From Burkholderiaceae bacterium (lineage in GTDB: Bacteria > Pseudomonadota > Gammaproteobacteria > Burkholderiales > Burkholderiaceae), in NCBI GenBank assembly GCA_017998575.1, contig JAGOCV010000009.1:1-25218 (forward strand): 25,218 bases of DNA, read 5' to 3'. Position 1 is the first letter of the stretch. The number at the start of each line of letters is the position of its first letter. Shown in pieces: positions 18,900 to 25,218 of this stretch. The translations under genes and the position numbers were made by a program. Below the pieces are notes generated by a model, which saw only the letters and a program-made list of their open reading frames with translations, was not told the DNA's origin and did no database searches.

Positions 18900-20111
18900 T
18901 CAGAGAACCGCCGCGACGGCCTCGGCCACGCGTTCGACGTTCTTCGTCGACAGGCCCGACATGCACATGCGACCCGAACGCACCAGATACACGCCGTGCT
19001 CCTTCAGCAGGCGCGCCACCTGTTCTTCGGACAGCCCGGTGTAGCTGAACATGCCCCGTTGCGTGAGGAAGTAGTTGAAATCGCGCTCGCCCTTGAATCG
19101 GGCATTCAGCACGTCGAACAGGCCCTGACGCATGGCCTTGATGCGGCCGCGCATCTGGGCCAGCTCGTCCTCCCACAGCTTGAACAGCTCGGGCGATTGC
19201 AGCACGGCCGTGATGATGCGCGCGCCGTGCGTGGGCGGCGAGGAGTAGTTGCGGCGCACCGTGGCCTTGAGCTGGCCCAGCACCGTGCTGGCGGCTTCGG
19301 CGTCGGTGCACACCACCGACAGGCCGCCGCACCGCTCGCCGTACAGCGAGAAGTTCTTGGAAAACGAATTCGCGATGAAGCACTGGATGCCGGCCTCTGC
19401 CATGGCGCGCGGCGCGAAGGCATCGTCGGCCAGGCCGTCGCCGAAGCCCTGGTAGGCCATGTCGACGAACGGGATCAGGCCGCGCTTCTGGATCACCGGC
19501 AGCACGGCGCGCCACTGGTCCTGCGTGAGGTCGACGCCCGTGGGGTTGTGGCAGCTGGCGTGCATCAGCACGATGCTGCCGGCGGGCAGGGTCTCGAATT
19601 TGGCGATGAGGTCGTCGAAGCGCAGGGCGCCCGTGGCCGCGTCGTAGTACGGATAGGTGTGGACCTTGAAGCCGGCGCCCTCGAACAGCGCGACGTGGTT
19701 TTCCCACGTGGGATCGCTCACCCACACCTCGGCATTGGGGAAGTAGCGCTTGAGGAAGTCGGCGCCCACCTTGAGCGCACCCGAGCCGCCCAGCGTCTGG
19801 ATGGTGGCGATGCGGCCGACTTTAAGGGCAGGGTGCTCGGCGCCGAACACCAGCTTCTGCACGGCGGCGCGGTAATCGGCGGCGCCTTCCATCGGCAGGT
19901 AGGAGCGCGGGCCGATCTGCGACAGCAGCGCCGATTCGGCACGGCGGGCCGATTCCAGCACCGGCAGGCGGCCTTCCTCGTCGAAGTACAACCCGATCGA
20001 CAGGCTCACCTTGTTCGGCCGCGGATCCTTCTGGAAGTCTTCCATCAGCGAGAGGATGGGATCGCCACCGTAGGCCGGGACGTGCTGGAAGAGAGAGGCG
20101 GTCAGGGACAT
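18900..20111 (-). CDS. Aromatic amino acid aminotransferase (TyrB-like, class I PLP)
   Basis: The 403-residue fold-type I aminotransferase resembles TyrB/AspC. It has an N-terminal [10 protein letters not shown] region, [11 protein letters not shown], the pyridine-binding Asn in CHNPTG (Asn189), Asp217 in [10 protein letters not shown], the PLP lysine Lys252 in [17 protein letters not shown], and the C-terminal substrate arginine region [10 protein letters not shown]. It interconverts aromatic amino acids (and usually aspartate) with their 2-oxo acids using 2-oxoglutarate. It is the first gene of the operon reading into the RidA-like gene, kynB and kynA, 21 bp before the RidA-like start. Kynurenine is a possible substrate in this setting. 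The choice between TyrB and AspC rests on context. Confidence 0.93.
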   Translation of the reverse strand: MSLTASLFQHVPAYGGDPILSLMEDFQKDPRPNKVSLSIGLYFDEEGRLPVLESARRAESALLSQIGPRSYLPMEGAADYRAAVQKLVFGAEHPALKVGRIATIQTLGGSGALKVGADFLKRYFPNAEVWVSDPTWENHVALFEGAGFKVHTYPYYDAATGALRFDDLIAKFETLPAGSIVLMHASCHNPTGVDLTQDQWRAVLPVIQKRGLIPFVDMAYQGFGDGLADDAFAPRAMAEAGIQCFIANSFSKNFSLYGERCGGLSVVCTDAEAASTVLGQLKATVRRNYSSPPTHGARIITAVLQSPELFKLWEDELAQMRGRIKAMRQGLFDVLNARFKGERDFNYFLTQRGMFSYTGLSEEQVARLLKEHGVYLVRSGRMCMSGLSTKNVERVAEAVAAVL

Positions 20112-20141
20112 TGAAGGAAATCTCGCTGCAACGATGAAAAC

Positions 20142-20164
20142 GGGCCAAATTCTATGTCTGGCCC
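20142..20164. promoter_or_regulatory. Operator-like inverted repeat over the aminotransferase -10 region
   Basis: GGGCCA (20142-20147) and TGGCCC (20159-20164) are perfect inverted arms around an AT-rich centre in the 133 bp between the divergent aminotransferase and Lrp-type genes. On the minus strand the centre contains TAGAAT (20154-20149), a fair -10 box for the aminotransferase operon, with no clear -35. A dyad with an AT-rich core fits Lrp/AsnC binding. That the neighbouring regulator binds here is inference. Confidence 0.4.
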
Positions 20165-20244
20165 CACTTCACGTTGCACTTCATTTGCTGTCGGCAAGAA
20201 AAAGGAATAACTTTCACGCCAGCCCCTGAGTAGAGGAAAGACTT

Positions 20245-20730
20245 ATGCAAAAACCGCGGCTGGACATCGACGCGACGGACCGCAAGCTGCTGGGCGCCCT
20301 GCAGGACAACGCACGGCTCACCTCGGGCGAGCTGGCGCAACTGGCGCACCTGTCGCAGTCGCCGAGCTGGCGGCGCGTCAGGCGGCTGGAAGAAGGCGGC
20401 GCGATCGCGGGCTACCACGCACGTCTGGATCGCAAGGCGCTGGGCTATGGCGTCCTGGCGTTCGTGATGGTCGGCATCGATCACCAGAACGACAGCAGTT
20501 CGGTGGCTTTCGAGCAGGCGGTGATGGCGATCCCCGAAGTCGTGTTGTTCCACGGAATCTCGGGGCCGGAAGACTTCGTGCTGGTGGTCGTCGCGCGTGA
20601 CCTGGAAGCCTATTCGGCGCTGCTGCAGACGCGGCTGCACCGCCTGCCGGGCGTCCGGCACGTGCACACCTACTTCTCGCTGCAGCAATTCAAGGGCGAT
20701 CTGGGCGCCCTGCCGATCCCGGCGGGTTGA
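20245..20730 (+). CDS. Lrp/AsnC family regulator of the aromatic aminotransferase-kyn operon
   Basis: The 161-residue product has an N-terminal helix-turn-helix (residues about 8-67: IDATDRKLLGALQDNARLTSGELAQLAHLSQSPSWRRVRRLEEGGAIAGY). A C-terminal RAM/AsnC ligand domain follows (VMVGIDHQNDSSSVAFEQAVMAIPEVVLFHGISGPEDFVLVVVARDLEAY). GAGGAA (20233-20238) precedes the ATG at 20245. It is divergent from the operon holding kynB and kynA, the arrangement of KynR, an Lrp-type activator of kyn genes known in Pseudomonas that responds to kynurenine. Whether this protein senses kynurenine, tryptophan or another amino acid is not shown. Confidence 0.92.
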   Translation: MQKPRLDIDATDRKLLGALQDNARLTSGELAQLAHLSQSPSWRRVRRLEEGGAIAGYHARLDRKALGYGVLAFVMVGIDHQNDSSSVAFEQAVMAIPEVVLFHGISGPEDFVLVVVARDLEAYSALLQTRLHRLPGVRHVHTYFSLQQFKGDLGALPIPAG

Positions 20731-20749
20731 ACGCGAGCGCCGACGGCGG

Positions 20750-20763
20750 CGCCGGGCCCGGCG
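20750..20763. repeat. Perfect 14 bp GC palindrome between convergent genes
   Basis: CGCCGGGCCCGGCG is self-complementary and lies in the 34 bp between the Lrp-type gene and the convergent transglycosylase gene. It lacks a T tract, so it would be a weak terminator at best on either strand. Twelve of its bases recur at 15641-15652. Confidence 0.4.
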
Positions 20764-20764
20764 A

Positions 20765-21628
20765 TCAGGACGTGGCCAGCAGGGCCACCTTGTCGGCGGC
20801 CGGTGGCAGCGCCTTGGGCGGTGCCACGGCGTCCACGGGAATCGAATGCGCCGGCTGCATCACCGGCGGCTGGATCGCGGCCGGGGGCGGCACCACGGGC
20901 AACGTCGGCACGCGGCGGCCGTCGGCAATCTGGCGCAGACGCGCATGTTCGGCCAGCACCTTGCCGGCATAGCCACCGTCGCTCTCGAGGTTGGCCGCGC
21001 CGACATAGAAACGCAGGCCGGCCTCGACGGAGCCGGCGCGGGCGATGCATTCCTGCAGCACCTTCACACCCACCCGCAGGTTGGCGACCGGGTCGAACGC
21101 GGCCAGCGTGCCGCCGAAGCTCTCGTACTTGTCGCTGTGGACCTTGGTCATCACCTGCATCAGGCCCTGCGCGCCAACCGAACTCTGGGCGAATGGATTG
21201 AAGCTCGACTCGACGGCCATGATGGCCAGGATCAGCGTCGGATCCAGGCGCGTGCGCTCTCCGATGTCGTAGGCCTCGGCCACAAGAACGGCCAGCGGCT
21301 CCGGCGCCACCCGGTACTTGCGGCTGAGCCAGGTGGCCACTGCCGCCTGTTGGTCGGGCAGGCCGGCAAGATGCGCGGCAGTCGCGCGCTCGACGGCCGT
21401 GGGTTCGGGCTGCAGGCCCAGTGCGGCGATGTGGCGGGCCTGCAGCCAGCCCATCAGCCGCTCTTCGCCTGCCTGGCGCAGCTCGGGGCGGGCCACGAGC
21501 GTGATCAGGGCAAAGGCGACGGCCAGCCCCAGCAGGGCGAAGCCGTTGTGCGTGATTTCGAAGAAGCCTTCGGTGACATCCGACGCGAAAGTGCGCAGGG
21601 CCTGGGCCATTCTTCCTAACGCTGTCAT
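20765..21628 (-). CDS. Membrane-anchored lytic transglycosylase (SLT domain)
   Basis: The 287-residue product is a peptidoglycan lytic transglycosylase that cleaves the MurNAc-GlcNAc bond with 1,6-anhydro product formation. A membrane helix at about residues 28-46 (GFALLGLAVAFALITLV) anchors it. The SLT domain follows, with the catalytic Glu140 in AIMAVESSFNPFAQSSVGAQGLMQVM and the later AFDPVANLRVGVKVLQECI and LRFYVGAANLE segments. The C-terminal 60 residues are Pro/Ala-rich. ATG 21628 is chosen because AAGGAAG lies just upstream; in-frame ATGs at 21643 and 21655 are less well placed. It converges on the Lrp-type gene and has its own good promoter. Confidence 0.92.
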   Translation of the reverse strand: MTALGRMAQALRTFASDVTEGFFEITHNGFALLGLAVAFALITLVARPELRQAGEERLMGWLQARHIAALGLQPEPTAVERATAAHLAGLPDQQAAVATWLSRKYRVAPEPLAVLVAEAYDIGERTRLDPTLILAIMAVESSFNPFAQSSVGAQGLMQVMTKVHSDKYESFGGTLAAFDPVANLRVGVKVLQECIARAGSVEAGLRFYVGAANLESDGGYAGKVLAEHARLRQIADGRRVPTLPVVPPPAAIQPPVMQPAHSIPVDAVAPPKALPPAADKVALLATS

Positions 21629-21823
21629 AGCACTTCCTTTCATGGCGCGGGCCAAGACCGGGCAGGCACCCTGGATCAGGGCGGCACCACGGGCAAGGCA
21701 CGTCGTTGGATTGGTCGCTATCGGTCCTCACTGCCCGGGAGGATGAAGTTTGGGGGCAGCGCCAGAACCGATTGAGCCGGGGTCGGCAGCGGGGTCGAGT
21801 GTCCGTAAGAACGGGGACGGCGA

Positions 21824-21853
21824 ATTGTAGGAAGGCGCCTAATGTCTGGTCAA
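21824..21853 (-). promoter_or_regulatory. Putative promoter of the transglycosylase gene
   Basis: On the minus strand, TTGACC (21853-21848) and TACAAT (21829-21824) are separated by 18 bp and match the sigma-70 consensus at 5 of 6 positions in each box. The predicted start near 21817 leaves an untranslated leader of about 190 nt before the ATG at 21628, unusually long for a housekeeping gene. I see no recognisable riboswitch in that leader. Confidence 0.6.
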
Positions 21854-22161
21854 GAATAAGAGAATTGGTTTTTATGCTTGCGAGTTGGATTGGCTGCGCG
21901 TGCCCGATGTGCGATTGCAAAAGATCAATCGCTTGCGCAGGCCCCATCGAAAAGCAGTTTTTGCCATCTGCCGGCATGACGATTAAGGTGGCGGTGCCTG
22001 AGCATTTCAGGCATCTGCCGGCGGATCCCGTGCTTCTCCCAGGAGGGCGGGCAATGGGAAGATACCGGCAACCCACCGGGCGCAATCTCTTGCGCCCCGC
22101 AGCGGGAACCATTCCCTTCCCGGCTGCGAACCCGATGGCATGGACCTTTGCGTCAGCCATC

Positions 22162-22212
22162 GAGCCCGGCAACCCGGCTCAAGGCCCATGGTTGCCGGGC
22201 TCTCTGCTTTTT
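22162..22212 (+). terminator. Strong terminator-like hairpin upstream of the DUF748 gene
   Basis: GAGCCCGGCAACC (22162-22174) pairs perfectly with GGTTGCCGGGCTC (22190-22202), a 13 bp stem with a 15-nt loop. A T5 run follows at 22208-22212 after a five-base offset. It ends the hairpin-rich block and lies 122 bp before the DUF748 start with no gene directly upstream on this strand. It therefore terminates either a small RNA or a leader. The offset of the T run makes intrinsic termination less certain than for the other two terminators in the window. Confidence 0.6.
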
Positions 22213-22334
22213 GGGGTTCCATTCCTGCCGGCTGGCCGGCTTGCTCATCAGCGCTCACGCGCGTGGTACGGGCGGCGTGCCCATGCAATACTGCCAGGCG
22301 CCGGCGCAGCCGGCGGCAGAGCGAGGTCAGGGCG

Positions 22335-25218
22335 ATGGCGAACAAGCAGCGGTGGAATGCGATGCGGCAGTCGAAATGGACGCGCCGCGCGGGCTGGGCG
22401 GTGGCGACCCTGTTCGGGATATGGCTCGTGGCGTGGCTGGCCGTGCCACCCATCGCGCGAGCGCAGATCGAGAAGCTCGCCAGCGGGCAACTGGGCCGCA
22501 AGGTGACGGTCGAACGCATCGACTTCCGCCCCTGGTCGCTCGAACTCGCTGTCCAGGGGCTGTCCATCGCTTCGGCCGATGGCAGCCGCGCTCAGTTGGC
22601 CGTACGGCGCCTTTATATAGATGCTGAGCTGCAGTCGCTGCTGCGCTGGGCGCCGGTCATCGACGCCGTGCGCGTGGAGGCGCCACGCCTCGCGCTGCAT
22701 CACCTGGGCGATGGCCGGTACGACATCGACGACATCGTGGCGAGGCTCACGAAGCCCGATGCCGCAGAAAGCACACCGCCTTCGGACGTGCGCTTCGCGC
22801 TCTACAACATCGCGCTGACCGAAGGCAGCATCGACTTCCAGGACGACACCGTTGGCCGCACGCACGAGGTGCGCGCGATCACGCTGGGCGTGCCGTTCCT
22901 GAGCAACCTGCCGTCGCAGCGCGACGTCGAGGTGGCGCCGCACCTGGCGTTCGAACTCAACGGCAGCCGCTTCGACACCGGCGCCGAAGCCACGCCGTTC
23001 GCCGACAAGCGCAGGGCCGAGGCCACGCTGCACCTGGCCGGCCTCGACGTCTCGCCCTATCTTGGCTACATCCCGGACGTGCTGCCCGTGCGCCTCCACG
23101 CTGCCTTGATCGACGCCGATCTGAAGCTGTCCTTCGAGCAGCAACCCATCGCACTGAAGCTGGAAGGCCAGGTGAAGGTGTCGCGAGCGCGGCTGGCCGA
23201 AGCCCGAGGGAAATCCGACTCGGTCGATGCCGACTGGCTGTCGTTCGACGCACTCGACGTGCGGCTGGCCGACGTGCGCCCGCTGGAGCGCATCGTGAAG
23301 CTCGCTTCGGTACGGCTCGACGCGCCCGTGGTGTCGGCCCGCCGGGATACGCAGGGCCGCATCGACTGGCTGCGGCTGGCCAGCATGGGCGGTGCGCCCG
23401 GGCACGCAGCCGCCCCGTCTCCAGCGGCAGCCGCTTCGGACCCTGCCCGGGCCACGGCCGCGGCCGGTGCCTGGCAGTTCGAAGTGGCCGAGGCGTCCGT
23501 CGACGGCGCGCGCCTGCAATGGTCGGACGCTGCCGTGCGCCCGGCGGCGCAAATCGCGCTGGAAGATCTTTCGCTGAAGGCCCAGGCCGTGGCCTGGCCG
23601 CTGCGAGCTCCGGCGCGGGTCTCGGGCACGGGCCGGCTGGCGGGCAGTGAGCTGGCTTTCGACGCAGAGGGCACGGATCTGTCTGCGCGTGCCAACGTGC
23701 GTGTCAACGGCTTCGCCCTGGCGCAGCTCAAGCCTTATCTGGATGCTGTATTGGTGCCCACGCTGACGGGGGCGGCCACGGCCGACATGGCCTTCGAATG
23801 GGAGGCGCCCGCGCTGGCGGTGAACCTGCGTTCCCTGGTGCTGGAGGGGACGAGCCTTGCGCAGGGCCGCGAGCGGCTGGCCAGCGCGCGCCGGATCGAA
23901 GTGGCCGACACCCGCATCGATCTCGCGCAACGGCATGTTGCCGGCGGGCGCCTGGCGATCACGCAACCGCAAGTGCGCGTGGAGCGCGGTGACGGGGGCG
24001 ACTGGCTCGCCCGCCGCTGGCTGCGCGGCGACGGTTCCGGGGCCGCTGACCCTGCTCCTGCTCCTGCGGACGGCAAGGCCTGGGCGCTGGTCCTGGGCGA
24101 ATTTGCACTCGATGGCGGCGCCGTGTCCTTCGTCGACCGGGCTCGGCCAGGCAGACCGGTGGCGCTCGACATCTCGGCCCTGCGGGTGCGAGCGCGCAAT
24201 GTGTCGCCCACGGCCACGAAGGCGTTCCCGCTGCAGTTATCGGCACGGCTGGCTCCGGCGCAAAGCGGCACCAGCGCCGGCCGCATCGATTTCGAGGGCA
24301 ACGTCACTCCGGCGGGCCAGCCGGGGGCGCAGGGACAGCTGGTTGCCGAATCGGTTCCGCTTCACCCGTTCTCGTCCTATCTGTCGGAAGTGCTCAACAT
24401 CGAACTGCTGCGCGCACAGGCCGGCTTCCGTGGCCGGGTCCGGTTCGCCAGCCAGAGCGCCGGGCCGCTGGTGCAGGTGAACGGCGACATGTCGATCGCG
24501 GACTTGCGCGCGAACACCGCGCGTGCCCGTGCCCAGGCAGAAGCCGCGCCTTCGGCAGGCGCGGCGGCGGCACGCACCGTGCCGGCGGCTTCGCCGCTGG
24601 GTGTCGGACAGGAACTGCTCAACTGGCGCGCCCTCGCGCTGCGCGGGCTTGCCGTGGACATGGCCCCCGGCAAGCCGACGCGCGTGGACGTGAGTGAAAC
24701 CGCGCTGGCCGACTTCTACGCCAGCGTCAGCATCAGTGAAACCGGGCGCATCAACCTGCAGGACCTCGTGCGCCAGCAGGACGGGCCGGCCCCATCGCAG
24801 GCGTCAGCCCAGCCGATGGTGCAAGGTGCGCCGGCTCCTGCTGGAGCGGCGTCCGCGCCGGCGGCTGCCGCCTCGGGCGACGGCAAGCCCCCGGCCGTGA
24901 TCAACTTCGGCCCCATCGTGCTCAGCGGCGGGCGCGTGCTGTTCTCCGACCGTTTCGTGCGCCCGAACTACTCGGCCGACCTGAGTGAGCTGTCGGGCCG
25001 GCTGGAGGCGTTTTCTTCGGTGGCTGTGGACGGCCAGCCGCAGATGGCGGCGCTGGAACTTCGCGGCCGCGCCGAAAGCACGGCCACGCTCGAAGTCACC
25101 GGCCGGCTCAATCCTCTGGCCCAGCCGCTGGCGCTCGACATCCAGGGCAAGGTGCGCGACCTGGAGCTACCGCCGCTCTCGCCCTACAGCGTCAAGTACG
25201 CAGGCCACGGCATCGAGC
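22335..25218 (+). CDS. DUF748 / AsmA-like large envelope protein (partial, 3' end outside window)
   Basis: The frame is open from ATG 22335 to the window edge, with 961 residues visible of a family usually over 1,100 long. A membrane helix at about residues 21-39 (WAVATLFGIWLVAWLAVPP) is followed by IEKLASGQLGRKVTVERIDFRPWSLELAVQGL, the start of AsmA-type repeats. Beta-rich repeats continue (VRFALYNIALTEGSIDFQDD, VINFGPIVLSGGRVLFSDRFVRPNYSADLSELSG), separated by Ala/Pro-rich linkers near 23390-23470, 24520-24600 and 24775-24890. The visible end PPLSPYSVKYAGHGIE is a DUF748 hallmark. GAGGT (22322-22326) supports the start. AsmA-like proteins are thought to form periplasmic lipid-transfer bridges; the role of DUF748 members is less settled. 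Confidence 0.9.
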   Translation, partial: MANKQRWNAMRQSKWTRRAGWAVATLFGIWLVAWLAVPPIARAQIEKLASGQLGRKVTVERIDFRPWSLELAVQGLSIASADGSRAQLAVRRLYIDAELQSLLRWAPVIDAVRVEAPRLALHHLGDGRYDIDDIVARLTKPDAAESTPPSDVRFALYNIALTEGSIDFQDDTVGRTHEVRAITLGVPFLSNLPSQRDVEVAPHLAFELNGSRFDTGAEATPFADKRRAEATLHLAGLDVSPYLGYIPDVLPVRLHAALIDADLKLSFEQQPIALKLEGQVKVSRARLAEARGKSDSVDADWLSFDALDVRLADVRPLERIVKLASVRLDAPVVSARRDTQGRIDWLRLASMGGAPGHAAAPSPAAAASDPARATAAAGAWQFEVAEASVDGARLQWSDAAVRPAAQIALEDLSLKAQAVAWPLRAPARVSGTGRLAGSELAFDAEGTDLSARANVRVNGFALAQLKPYLDAVLVPTLTGAATADMAFEWEAPALAVNLRSLVLEGTSLAQGRERLASARRIEVADTRIDLAQRHVAGGRLAITQPQVRVERGDGGDWLARRWLRGDGSGAADPAPAPADGKAWALVLGEFALDGGAVSFVDRARPGRPVALDISALRVRARNVSPTATKAFPLQLSARLAPAQSGTSAGRIDFEGNVTPAGQPGAQGQLVAESVPLHPFSSYLSEVLNIELLRAQAGFRGRVRFASQSAGPLVQVNGDMSIADLRANTARARAQAEAAPSAGAAAARTVPAASPLGVGQELLNWRALALRGLAVDMAPGKPTRVDVSETALADFYASVSISETGRINLQDLVRQQDGPAPSQASAQPMVQGAPAPAGAASAPAAAASGDGKPPAVINFGPIVLSGGRVLFSDRFVRPNYSADLSELSGRLEAFSSVAVDGQPQMAALELRGRAESTATLEVTGRLNPLAQPLALDIQGKVRDLELPPLSPYSVKYAGHGIE

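Larger units (their letters stand above)
21629..22334. other. 706 bp non-coding region with a ladder of hairpins
   Basis: No convincing gene lies here. Frames that remain open lack family motifs and usable starts. The part nearest 21629 is the transglycosylase leader and promoter. From about 21900 to 22212 the plus strand carries successive inverted repeats: GCGATTG/CAATCGC (21911-21917, 21926-21932), TGCCTGA/TCAGGCA (21995-22001, 22007-22013), GGGCGCAA/TTGCGCCC around TCTC (22078-22085, 22090-22097), and CGATGGC/GCCATCG (22133-22139, 22156-22162). A terminator-like stem follows. Two direct repeats are present: CATCTGCCGGC (21965-21975, 22012-22022) and CCGGCAACCC (22065-22074, 22166-22175). 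A structured RNA or leader is likely but unidentified. From 22213 to 22334 I see only the DUF748 ribosome binding site. Confidence 0.6.

Noticed and set aside
22020..22180. Cobalamin riboswitch-like fragments on the plus strand (GGGAAG, CCCCGCAGCGG, GAGCCCGG).
   Set aside because: The most conserved positions differ: there is no GGTG with the expected partner, the CCCCGCAAC box is altered, and the order and spacing of stems do not fit. The downstream gene is not a cobalamin gene.
22100..22212. Cyclic di-GMP (GEMM-I) riboswitch-like pieces on the minus strand (GACGCAAAG and AGCCGGGTTGCCG).
   Set aside because: Both fragments are present but in the wrong order for the aptamer, the first conserved segment is missing, and the likely promoter of the minus-strand gene lies downstream of them.
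21706..22334. Open plus-strand frame through the non-coding region upstream of the DUF748 gene.
   Set aside because: No ribosome binding site, no recognisable domain, Arg/Gly/Pro-rich composition, and it passes through the hairpin block and terminator.

Overview
This GC-rich window has the dense, codon-biased coding pattern of a betaproteobacterium. Gene content and order point to Burkholderiales, most likely Comamonadaceae: a HutC-type GntR regulator divergent from mdh, followed by an mdh to acnB cluster, a long AcnA, feoAB and a tryptophan dioxygenase operon. The taxonomic call is inference from gene families and order; no 16S gene is present. I see no tRNA, rRNA, insertion sequence, prophage or CRISPR array, and no obvious horizontally acquired block.

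Layout. (1) 1-7115, TCA-cycle block: a GntR/UTRA regulator (minus strand, cut by the window start) diverges from mdh, tam, a CitE-like lyase, an exported protein of unknown function and acnB. These run as one co-oriented series with two ATGA stop/start overlaps and end at a rho-independent terminator. (2) 7201-10072, small accessory genes: an EamA/DMT transporter, a small exported repeat protein, and an XRE/MmyB-type regulator divergent from a four-helix membrane protein. (3) 10114-13107: acnA, with a hairpin over its ribosome binding site and its own terminator. (4) 13173-15628: a ferrous iron uptake operon of feoA, feoB and a membrane-anchored Cys-rich small protein, behind a possible Fur box. 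(5) 15675-20730, aromatic amino acid catabolism: an FAD monooxygenase converges on a minus-strand operon of aromatic aminotransferase, RidA-like protein, kynB and kynA, with an Lrp/AsnC regulator divergent from that operon. (6) 20765-25218: a membrane-anchored lytic transglycosylase (minus) and a large DUF748/AsmA-like envelope protein (plus, cut by the window end), separated by about 700 bp of non-coding DNA rich in hairpins that ends in a strong terminator-like structure.

How the genes fit together. Mdh, AcnB and AcnA are central TCA enzymes. Tam methylates trans-aconitate, a spontaneous isomer of the aconitase intermediate and an aconitase inhibitor, so its place between mdh and acnB looks like metabolite repair built into the operon. 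Both aconitases need Fe-S clusters, and an iron uptake operon lies directly downstream of acnA. KynA and KynB convert tryptophan to kynurenine, but no kynureninase (kynU) is present in the window. The operon carries a TyrB-like aminotransferase and a Rid protein instead, which raises the possibility of a transamination branch.

The observations most worth checking are the structured non-coding block at 21.9-22.2 kb, the kynurenine operon without kynU, the CxxCxxCxxC protein after feoB, the tam/CitE-like pair in the mdh-acnB operon, and the hairpin at the acnA start.
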